Below, piece after piece: positions 6,729 to 12,669 of a DNA stretch of 19,445 bases. Both the position numbers and the translations under genes were made by a program. The DNA comes from Acidilobaceae archaeon (GTDB lineage Archaea; Thermoproteota; Thermoprotei_A; Sulfolobales; Acidilobaceae). The notes under the pieces are model-generated. The model was not told the DNA's origin and made no database searches. It saw nothing but the letters and a program-made list of their open reading frames with translations. Every line of letters begins with the position of its first letter. The stretch's first letter is position 1. Location of the stretch: assembly GCA_027057815.1 (NCBI GenBank), contig JALURD010000270.1:1-19445 (forward strand), read 5' to 3'.

Positions 6729-8079
6729 CGCCCGCCTCCCTAGAGACTTCCCTGAGTATATCTGATAATATCTCTATGGCCCTCCAGAGGAGGTCCTCCT
6801 CAATGATGAGCGGCGGGCTTATCCTGAGAGTCGAGAGCCCAGCGCCTATCGCCAGTACTCCCCTCTTGAAGGACTTGTTGAGGACCTCAGCCAGCTCCCT
6901 CTTGGCAGGCTCCTTGGTCTTCCTATCTCTTACTAGCTCTACTCCAATCATGAAGCCTTTGCCCCTGACATCGCCTATTAGTGGGACCTCGGCTGCTAGG
7001 TCAGTGAAGTGCTTCTTAACCTCCTCTCCGAGCTTGAGTGCCCTCTCGACGTAGCCGCCCTCCTCTAGCACCTGTATGGCTGCCATGCCCGCTGCTATGC
7101 TCACCGGGTTCCCTCCGAAGGTGTTGGCGTGGCTGCCCCTAGGCAGCGTCATGACGTCCCTCCTGCCTATCGCGGCACCCAAGGGGAGGCCGCCGCCAAC
7201 CGCCTTAGCTACGGCTATGAGGTCCGGCTTCACGCCCCAGTGCTCAACGGCGAACCATTTACCTGTCCTCCCGATGCCTGTCTGGACCTCATCTACTGCG
7301 AGGAGGATCCCGTATCTGTCGGCAAGCTTCCTCAGGCCGGGGAGGAAGTTGTCGGGCGGCACTATGTAGCCACCCTCCCCTTGTATAGGCTCTACAATAA
7401 TTAGGGAGACTTCATCTGGGTCGACGAGTTTCGTGAAGACCTCCCCCTCTATGTAAGAGAGCACCCTCTCGGCGCACTCCTTGGGATCGTCGGTGTAGAA
7501 GGGGCACCGATAGGGGTAGGGGTATGGGACGTGGATCACGTTAGGCACTAGTGGGGAAAACCAGCGCCTCTGCACGGTTTTACTCGCGGTTAAACTCATC
7601 GCGCCGTAAGTGCGGCCGTGGAAGGCCCCCATGAAGGCTATCACGTAGGGCCTCTGCCCCCTGAAGTAGCCCCTCGCCACCTTCAGGACGGCCTCGATGC
7701 TCTCCGCACCACTGTTGGTGAAGAACACCTTACCGTCGCCTATCGGGCTTATTGACAGAAGCTTCTCCGCAAACACTACAGCCTCCTCGTAGTAGAAGTC
7801 CGTCAGGCTGTAGTGGAGGAGCTTCTCTGCCTGCCTCTTTATCGCCTCGACCACCCTCGGGTGGCAATGGCCAGCGTTCAGTACCGCAATGCCTGCATTC
7901 AAGTCGATGTAAACGTTGCCGTCAACGTCCTCCACGAGCGCGCCATAGCCGCGTTTAGCCACTAACGGGTACCAACGCGTGAACGACTGCATTATGACCC
8001 GCTCATCCCTCTCCAGTATCTCCCTAGCCCTGGGGCCGGGGGGTTCCACGACTATCCTTGGATACTCGCCTCCAGCCAC
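6718..8079 (-). CDS. Class III (ornithine/4-aminobutyrate-type) PLP-dependent aminotransferase
   Basis: This PLP-dependent enzyme of about 453 residues transfers amino groups from an omega-amino acid or related donor, and archaeal relatives also include amino acid racemases. Visible signatures are SGAESIEAVLKVAR, GAFHGRTYG, VEPIQGEGG, VDEVQTGIGRTGKW and the PLP-lysine segment AVAKAVGGGLPLGA (Lys near 292). The start chosen is GTG 8079. GGTGG lies 6 nt upstream, a TATA element lies at 8114-8121, and the resulting MAGGEYPRIVVEPPGP matches what I recall of archaeal homologues, which begin near YPRIVV. The open frame continues to 8163 but includes the promoter. The substrate (4-aminobutyrate, ornithine, acetylornithine or other) cannot be decided from sequence, and no arginine or lysine pathway genes adjoin. 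Confidence 0.87.
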   Translation of the reverse strand: MAGGEYPRIVVEPPGPRAREILERDERVIMQSFTRWYPLVAKRGYGALVEDVDGNVYIDLNAGIAVLNAGHCHPRVVEAIKRQAEKLLHYSLTDFYYEEAVVFAEKLLSISPIGDGKVFFTNSGAESIEAVLKVARGYFRGQRPYVIAFMGAFHGRTYGAMSLTASKTVQRRWFSPLVPNVIHVPYPYPYRCPFYTDDPKECAERVLSYIEGEVFTKLVDPDEVSLIIVEPIQGEGGYIVPPDNFLPGLRKLADRYGILLAVDEVQTGIGRTGKWFAVEHWGVKPDLIAVAKAVGGGLPLGAAIGRRDVMTLPRGSHANTFGGNPVSIAAGMAAIQVLEEGGYVERALKLGEEVKKHFTDLAAEVPLIGDVRGKGFMIGVELVRDRKTKEPAKRELAEVLNKSFKRGVLAIGAGLSTLRISPPLIIEEDLLWRAIEILSDILREVSREAGVKG

Positions 8080-8113
8080 TCCAGGCCACCGATATACATG
8101 GATGGACCCCGGG

Positions 8114-8121
8114 AATATAAT
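8114..8121 (-). promoter_or_regulatory. TATA box of the class III aminotransferase
   Basis: The minus strand reads CATTATATTCC around 8113-8123. A start 26 nt downstream is near 8091, leaving a 12-nt leader that begins at the GGTGG ribosome-binding site (8086-8090). The fit supports GTG 8079 as the start. Confidence 0.6.
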
Positions 8122-8177
8122 GTAAGGGGGTATGGCGCCGTCTAAGCGTGGCTCCCGGACCACTCACTGTGGGACGA

Positions 8178-8238
8178 GTTTGCGGGTCCGAGCCCCTGTA
8201 TTCACGTCATCGGCCGAAGGCCTAGGCACTCGGCAAAC
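8178..8238. other. Long imperfect stem-loop in intergenic space
   Basis: GTTTG (8178-8182) can pair with CAAAC (8234-8238) and CCGAG (8188-8192) with CTCGG (8229-8233), leaving a one-sided 5-nt bulge. Inside is a second hairpin, GGCC-GAA-GGCC (8212-8222). It lies between the QueF-like gene stop and the aminotransferase promoter, so it could be the 3' end of the QueF-like transcript or an independent RNA. It is not a recognisable tRNA. Confidence 0.35.
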
Positions 8239-8274
8239 ACTTCATCCCCGAGTAAGTAGGCGAGCCGGGGAGGA

Positions 8275-8610
8275 CTAAATCCTACCCTCCCCCGTGCATG
8301 CCCTGGTCTTCATGGCGTAACGTCCGCCTAGGTGGGATCCCTCCGCCTCAACGCATCCCCCAACCCCCATCTCCTCAAGCCAAGACACGATAGCCTGCGT
8401 CAGTGCTTCCTGGGTAGCCCTTCCCCGCGCGATATCGTTGAGGAGGGCGTCGAGCGCCTCGAGCTTGAAGCACTTGCCATTACTCCTATACGTGACCCTG
8501 ACCTTATACTCGACATACTCGTCCGTGAATGGACACCTTACAGTCACGAGGGTCTCCACTGCTAGCTCTAATCCCCTCCTGCACTCGAAGAGGTCTTCAT
8601 CGACATTCAT
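8275..8610 (-). CDS. QueF-like protein, candidate archaeosine-forming amidinotransferase
   Basis: This small protein (111 residues) resembles the crenarchaeal QueF-like family, tunnel-fold enzymes that convert preQ0 at tRNA position 15 to archaeosine. The match rests on length and block order: VRCPFTDEYVEYKVRVTY, with a cysteine at residue 26 where the family's thioimide-forming cysteine is expected, then GKCFKLEALDALL, and a Glu (E68) in ATQEALTQAI where QueF proteins usually carry His-Glu. The His is replaced by Gln, and no Asp lies seven residues after the Cys, so identification is tentative. The ATG at 8610 has GGAGGTG 6 nt upstream and a TATA element near 8661. A TTG at 8721 would add 37 residues and run through the promoter. 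It is divergent from mrp. Confidence 0.55.
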   Translation of the reverse strand: MNVDEDLFECRRGLELAVETLVTVRCPFTDEYVEYKVRVTYRSNGKCFKLEALDALLNDIARGRATQEALTQAIVSWLEEMGVGGCVEAEGSHLGGRYAMKTRACTGEGRI

Positions 8611-8656
8611 CCCCGACACCTCCACCTCGAGGGCCGCTGGCGGTGTATTAGCCTGT

Positions 8657-8665
8657 AGTTTATAG
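8657..8665. promoter_or_regulatory. TATA-like element between the QueF-like gene and mrp
   Basis: The minus strand reads CTATAAACT here, predicting a start near 8635 and a leader of about 25 nt to ATG 8610. On the plus strand the same AT-rich patch could drive mrp, with a start near 8687, so the element may be shared. Confidence 0.45.
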
Positions 8666-8731
8666 ACTCCCCTGGCTCCATACCACCGACCGGTGTACGC
8701 GTTGAGCGGAGAACCCGGCAACGATGAGAGG

Positions 8732-8772
8732 CCCCAGCGCGGCGGCCTAAGGATGAACCACCCCCAGCGCGG
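8732..8772 (+). repeat. 30-bp-period direct repeat at the mrp 5' end
   Basis: CCCCAGCGCGG is repeated at 8732-8742 and 8762-8772, exactly 30 bp apart. In the mrp frame both copies encode Pro-Gln-Arg-Gly-Gly. The in-frame period suggests a small coding duplication and bears on which mrp start is used. Confidence 0.5.
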
Positions 8773-9643
8773 AGGGGATCTAAGGGTAAGCCAAAGCGGC
8801 TACAAGCAGGTAGCCCAGAGGATGAAGGCTATCCAGGAGCAGCAGAAGATGATTGTTCAAAGGATGTCAAGGATAAAGTATAAGATCGGAATTCTCTCCA
8901 GTAAGGGAGGCGTTGGGAAGAGCTTCGTCACCACCAGCCTAGCGGCTGCTCTTGCCGTAGAGGGCCGGAGGGTTGGCGTGTTTGATGCTGACGTCCACGG
9001 TCCAAGCGTACCGAGAATGTTCGGGCTCCGGGAGGGCATGGGTCTCCCTGCAAGGATGGACGGGAGCATTGTCCCCCAGGAGGTGCCTCCGGGAGTCAAG
9101 GTCGTCAGCATTGGCCTCCTCCTCCCGGGAGAGGAGACGCCAGTCATCTGGAGGGGGCCTATCAAGACGAGCGCCATTAGGGAGCTCTTAGCATATACGG
9201 ACTGGGGCGACCTAGACTACCTCCTTATAGACCTTCCACCTGGGACTGGAGACGAGCAGCTGACCATAGCCCAGATTATACCTAAGCTCACGGGCTTCAT
9301 ACTAGTAACTATCCCGTCCGAGGTCTCCAAGGCAGTGGTGAAGAAGGCAGCTGCGTTCGCTAAAAGGATAAACGTCCCACTAATCGGCATAATCGAGAAC
9401 ATGGCCTACTTCGAGTGCCCCGACGGCACGAGGCACTACATCTTCGGCCGGGGCGCTGCTAGGGAGATAGCTGAGGAGTTCGGGATCCCCTACCTTGGGG
9501 AGATACCGATAGACCCGAAGATCAGGGAGGCAAACGACAGGGGAGAGGTCTTCTTCCTAGCGTACCCTGATTCAAAGGCGGCCAAGTCATTCATGGAGAT
9601 AGCTAGGAAGGTAATCGATTATGTTGAGAAGTCACACACTTAG
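8753..9643 (+). CDS. Mrp/NBP35-family P-loop ATPase, iron-sulfur cluster carrier
   Basis: This cytoplasmic protein of about 296 residues carries or helps deliver Fe-S clusters to apoproteins, using ATP. The deviant Walker A motif SSKGGVGKS is at about 48-57, followed by DADVHGPSVPRMFG and DLPPGTGDEQLTI, all diagnostic of Mrp/ApbC. The C-terminal cluster site normally has CxxC. Here the segment reads MAYFECPDGTRHYIFG with a single cysteine, so any bridging cluster would be bound differently. I believe this is common in crenarchaeal Mrp but have not verified it. The N-terminus is a basic, Gln-rich helix (MKAIQEQQKMIVQRMSRIKY). ATG 8753 is chosen; GTG 8693 and ATG 8822 are alternatives, as none has a strong ribosome-binding site. 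It may serve Fe-S enzymes such as those starting at 18649, but no link is shown. Confidence 0.85.
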   Translation: MNHPQRGGDLRVSQSGYKQVAQRMKAIQEQQKMIVQRMSRIKYKIGILSSKGGVGKSFVTTSLAAALAVEGRRVGVFDADVHGPSVPRMFGLREGMGLPARMDGSIVPQEVPPGVKVVSIGLLLPGEETPVIWRGPIKTSAIRELLAYTDWGDLDYLLIDLPPGTGDEQLTIAQIIPKLTGFILVTIPSEVSKAVVKKAAAFAKRINVPLIGIIENMAYFECPDGTRHYIFGRGAAREIAEEFGIPYLGEIPIDPKIREANDRGEVFFLAYPDSKAAKSFMEIARKVIDYVEKSHT

Positions 9644-9686
9644 TCATTATGAAAACCGCTCTAATAGTAATGTTTTTGGAATTAGG

Positions 9687-9705
9687 AATTTAACCGTGAT
9701 TTAAG
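9687..9705 (+). promoter_or_regulatory. Promoter region of the Lrp-TRASH regulator
   Basis: Two TATA-like elements are present: AATTTAACC at 9687-9695 and GATTTAAGC at 9698-9706. The second would place transcription at the ATG 9727 itself (leaderless). The first leaves about 10 nt, including GGGG five to six bases before the start. Confidence 0.4.
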
Positions 9706-9726
9706 CTACGCTATACGGGGTATTCC

Positions 9727-10326
9727 ATGGTTAAGAAACCTGCATTAGATGCGGTTGACGTTGAGATACTTAAACTTCTCGCGGAAGACTGCAAGCTCTC
9801 ATTGAAGGACATCTCTAAAAAAGTGGGCGTCAGCATCCCAGTCGTTAGGAAGAGAATTCGTAGACTCGAATCCCTTGGAATACTCAAAGGATGCAAAGCC
9901 CTCATAGACCCTGAAGTTGTTGGTGCAGTGAGCTATTTAATCGTGGTGGAAGGCCGGGAGATAAGAAGTATTAGCAGTATTTTAGAAGAATTTAGTGAAG
10001 TAGAGAAGGCATATGTATCTACATCCAGGCGGAGCGGTGTTCTCATTGCAAGATTTACTGACCTGAAACGTTTTGATGAAATCATTAGTAAAATAGAGAG
10101 TCTAGGTCTTAATGTTAAAAGTACGATGCTCATCGACTTGGAATACTCTGAAAGAGTTTGGACCCCACCCGAGCCGAGCCAGAGAGTAACGTTAAAATGC
10201 GCCTTCTGCAACCAACCCATAATAGGGGAGCCCTACAAGGTTGTCCTCAGTGATGGAAGAATACTGTACTTTAATAGCGAGGAATGCGCTAAGGCGTACT
10301 TCCTTCTAAAGAAATCCAAAGGCTGA
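9727..10326 (+). CDS. Lrp/AsnC-type transcription regulator with C-terminal TRASH metal-binding domain
   Basis: This 199-residue regulator carries an N-terminal Lrp-like winged helix (about 7-66; LSLKDISKKVGVSIPVVRKR is the DNA-reading region) and a middle alpha/beta segment resembling a ligand domain (67-140). Its C-terminal TRASH module has Cys158-Ala-Phe-Cys161 and Cys187 in an EEC-AKAYF context. TRASH domains bind soft heavy metals through cysteines, and the HTH-TRASH arrangement is known from the archaeal copper regulator CopT/CopR. Here no copper ATPase or copper chaperone adjoins. A mercuric reductase lies downstream, so mercury is the more likely effector. DNA composition is clearly more AT-rich than the flanking genes (some stretches near 30% GC by eye), suggesting transfer. 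The start ATG 9727 fits leaderless or GGGG-driven translation. Confidence 0.85.
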   Translation: MVKKPALDAVDVEILKLLAEDCKLSLKDISKKVGVSIPVVRKRIRRLESLGILKGCKALIDPEVVGAVSYLIVVEGREIRSISSILEEFSEVEKAYVSTSRRSGVLIARFTDLKRFDEIISKIESLGLNVKSTMLIDLEYSERVWTPPEPSQRVTLKCAFCNQPIIGEPYKVVLSDGRILYFNSEECAKAYFLLKKSKG

Positions 10327-10498
10327 AGTGATGCTTTAACGTTTACAGGTGAAGTCCGGCCTCATGTAACTATTTGCACTCAACGAAAATGAGTGGAGAA
10401 CTCTCGACTATGCAGGGTGAAATTACATCCCAGGTTATTTCCCTTCAAACGATTAGAGGCCTTGCCACACTCCCTCTAACCTGCCGGTGAATAGGGTA
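10327..10498 (+). promoter_or_regulatory. Intergenic region with inverted repeat before the membrane protein
   Basis: This 172-bp gap separates the regulator from the membrane protein and MerA. It contains the inverted repeat CACTCA-7 nt-TGAGTG (10377-10395), a candidate operator for the adjacent regulator. No strong TATA element stands out, so the downstream genes could share the regulator's transcript. A 33-codon frame at 10389-10490 is not convincing as a gene. Confidence 0.4.
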
Positions 10499-11164
10499 AT
10501 GCCTATACCTAGCATTGCCCGTTTGCCCAGAGCCGTTAAGCGCATGTACTTAGCCGTACGAGTTGGCATGGAGGACAAGAGGGTTAAGATCGTATTCGTA
10601 GCATCACTAATAGTTTACTCTCTCATCTACATGGCTTTGACTGGAATGCTGAGGCTTACCCGCGTCTACACAAGTGAGCCTGTTACCGTGGAATTAGTTA
10701 GGCAGTCAGTTACAGGTCTACCCAGTATGTTAATGGTGGTTATCCTTGGGAGGTTAGTATTGACCATAACACCTTTAGGGACAATTTTCTTCTTAGCCCT
10801 TTCAATACTGTTTGCGTTAAACATAGCACTCCTATATCGTGTCTACATTAAGAGGATGGGCGCGTTAATGGAGGGTAAAAGAGTATTCCTAGCCTCGACG
10901 CCTGCAATGTTCACCCCACTGGCCTGTGCTGCAGGCTGTGGTGGAGGAGCTTCCGCGGCTCTCATTTCACTAGCCTCCTCTATTGCAGGAGCTGGCAGTG
11001 CAAGCCTTCTTGCCTCCCTCCTCACCAAGTGGGGCTGGATGCTGTCCACTCTTTCAATAGTGCTCCTCTCCTGGAGCCTTTACAAGGTATCCGAGCTTAC
11101 TCTTCAAGCTCAAGGTTACTCTTTAAGGATAGATATTCCCCGTAGGGGTTTTAGACTAGAGTAG
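10499..11164 (+). CDS. Polytopic membrane protein with Cys-x3-Cys motif, candidate mercury/metal transporter
   Basis: I do not recognise a named family. The protein (221 residues) has a basic N-terminal segment and about six predicted membrane spans: roughly 29-50, 76-93, 94-117, two in the Ala/Gly/Ser-rich stretch 128-178, and 180-199. The fourth span holds TPLACAAGCGGG, with cysteines at 143 and 147 on one helix face. Bacterial mercury transporters (MerT, MerC, MerF) also use cysteine pairs in membrane helices, but this protein is larger and otherwise unlike them. ATG 10499 is chosen because GGTGA lies 8 nt upstream; GTG 10487 would add 4 residues. Its stop lies 10 bp before merA, so the two are surely co-transcribed, supporting a role in moving mercuric ion to the reductase. 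Confidence 0.72.
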   Translation: MPIPSIARLPRAVKRMYLAVRVGMEDKRVKIVFVASLIVYSLIYMALTGMLRLTRVYTSEPVTVELVRQSVTGLPSMLMVVILGRLVLTITPLGTIFFLALSILFALNIALLYRVYIKRMGALMEGKRVFLASTPAMFTPLACAAGCGGGASAALISLASSIAGAGSASLLASLLTKWGWMLSTLSIVLLSWSLYKVSELTLQAQGYSLRIDIPRRGFRLE

Positions 11165-11174
11165 GTGGCTTAAA

Positions 11175-12545
11175 GTGAGAAGCGAGTATGATATCGTGAT
11201 TCTTGGCGGCGGAGCCGCCGGGTTCTCGGCTGCAGTAGCCGCTGCTGAGGCTGGTGCCAGCGTTTTATTGATAAGCAATGGTCCGCTTGGAGGCACCTGC
11301 GTCAACTTCGGCTGTGTCCCGACGAAGTTCCTATTATCCAGGTTATCACTAGCTAGAAAAACAGGGTCAACTCTAAGACTCCCAGAACTGATAGCTGAGG
11401 CCTCAAAGCTCTCCGCCGAATTGCGGAGGGAGAAGTACGAATCCCTTCTAGAGAGTCTTGGAGTCGACTATATCCACGGTACCGCTAGGTTTAAGTCGCC
11501 CGGAGTGGTTGAAGTCAGCGGCAACGAGGTTGCCTACCGTAAAGCTGCTATAATAGCTGTTGGGGCTAAGGCGTGGCGGCCACCTATACCGGGCATCGAA
11601 TCCATTAGCAAGTTTATCATAGACAACGAGAGGTTATTCCGAGAGCCAGTCGATCCAGGAAGCATTGCCGTAATAGGCGGGCGGGCCCAGGCCCTGGAAA
11701 TAGCTCAAATCATGGCTAGGAGCGGTGTTGAGACGTATTTACTTCAAAGGAGCCCTAGACTTCTTCCTACCGAGGAGCCTGAGGCCGGCATGGTTTTAAA
11801 AGAGGTTCTTGAAGATGACGGAGTTAACATCTTTACCTCGACTAGGATATTGAAGGTTGAGCCGGTAGGTGGCTTTGTTAAAGTTAAGTTCCACTCGGAT
11901 AAAGGGGATTACGTAATTAAGGTCGACTACATTTACCTGGCTACGGGTAGAAAGCCTATCTTAGAAGGTTTAGGCCTAGACAAGGTGGGGGTTAAAGTAT
12001 CAAGTAGCGGCTACATAGTCGTGGATGAGTACTTAAAGGCTGCTGAAGGGATATATGCCGCTGGTGACTGCATAAACGGATACATGCTTGAGCCTGTAGC
12101 CGCCAAGGAGGGTTATGTAGCCGCACTAAACGCTCTCGGCAACAAAATCAGGATGGACTATACCGTTATTCCTAGGGCGGTTTTCACTGATCCCGAGTTT
12201 GCACGTGTCGGACTCACTGAACTAGAGCTCGCCAGGAAGCTGGGTGTCTGCGCTTGCAGGACGGTGGATCTCAGCGTTGTGCCTAAAGCTAAAATATTGG
12301 GCTATGAGAAAGGCTTCTTCAAAATCGTCATCGATCCTCGAGATAAGAGAGTTGTGGGTGTCCACATGGTGGCACCAGGAGCCGCTGAAGCCATACACGA
12401 AGCCGCAGTAGCCATTAGAGCGGGCATGACTATAGATGACCTGATAGACTTAGTCCACGTATTCCCAACAATATCTGAGGGAATAAAGTATGCGGCACTA
12501 GCATTCTATAGAGACGTCTCGAAGATGCCGTGTTGTTTAATTTAA
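11175..12545 (+). CDS. merA: Mercuric reductase (MerA), without N-terminal HMA domain
   Basis: This cytoplasmic flavoprotein of 456 residues would reduce Hg(II) to volatile Hg(0) with NAD(P)H. The FAD site GGGAAGFSAA is at 11-20 and the redox-active disulfide GGTCVNFGCVPTK at 39-51 (Cys42, Cys47). A second dinucleotide site, IAVIGGRAQALEIAQ, and YAAGDCINGY follow in the order of the pyridine nucleotide-disulfide oxidoreductases. The decisive feature is the C-terminus RDVSKMPCCLI. The vicinal cysteines match the mercury-delivering Cys-Cys tail of MerA, where dihydrolipoamide dehydrogenases have a His-Glu motif instead. The mobile N-terminal HMA domain of many bacterial MerA proteins is absent. 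The GTG start has AGGTGG 6 nt upstream. It follows a membrane protein by 10 bp and a TRASH regulator further up; no merB is present. Confidence 0.88.
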   Translation: MRSEYDIVILGGGAAGFSAAVAAAEAGASVLLISNGPLGGTCVNFGCVPTKFLLSRLSLARKTGSTLRLPELIAEASKLSAELRREKYESLLESLGVDYIHGTARFKSPGVVEVSGNEVAYRKAAIIAVGAKAWRPPIPGIESISKFIIDNERLFREPVDPGSIAVIGGRAQALEIAQIMARSGVETYLLQRSPRLLPTEEPEAGMVLKEVLEDDGVNIFTSTRILKVEPVGGFVKVKFHSDKGDYVIKVDYIYLATGRKPILEGLGLDKVGVKVSSSGYIVVDEYLKAAEGIYAAGDCINGYMLEPVAAKEGYVAALNALGNKIRMDYTVIPRAVFTDPEFARVGLTELELARKLGVCACRTVDLSVVPKAKILGYEKGFFKIVIDPRDKRVVGVHMVAPGAAEAIHEAAVAIRAGMTIDDLIDLVHVFPTISEGIKYAALAFYRDVSKMPCCLI

Positions 12546-12669
12546 AAATGAAATGGAAAATAGTGGAAAAACGCTGGGGACCGCTAGAGGGATTCAAACT
12601 AGCTTTTAACTACAATCCAATAACTTGAAAGAGCCTGCAATGAACTGCTCACTCTTAATACCCTCTGCC
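12546..12669. other. Short convergent intergenic region, no gene seen
   Basis: AT-rich spacer between the convergent merA and inositol phosphate synthase genes. A 26-codon frame at 12548-12628 and a fragment resembling a tRNA T-loop were examined and not accepted. Confidence 0.5.

Noticed and set aside
8080..8163. N-terminal extension of the class III aminotransferase to 8163
   Set aside because: It covers the TATA box and has no family similarity; GTG 8079 has a well-placed ribosome-binding site.
8160..8275. Possible tRNA or C/D box RNA in the gap
   Set aside because: GATGA-like boxes occur, but no matching CTGA D boxes at the right spacing and no cloverleaf; only a generic stem-loop is supported.
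10389..10490. 33-codon frame ending at the membrane-protein start, possible MerH-like peptide
   Set aside because: No ribosome-binding site, no convincing TATA box and only one cysteine, so no TRASH or metal-binding motif.
12585..12610. Sequence resembling a tRNA T-loop (GGATTCAAAC)
   Set aside because: Flanks do not form a T-stem and no acceptor or anticodon arm is present.
12548..12628. 26-codon frame just after merA
   Set aside because: No ribosome-binding site and no family features; AT-rich spacer between convergent genes.
9650..12660. Mobile element carrying the mer genes
   Set aside because: No transposase, integrase, terminal repeats or tRNA target was found; only base composition hints at transfer.
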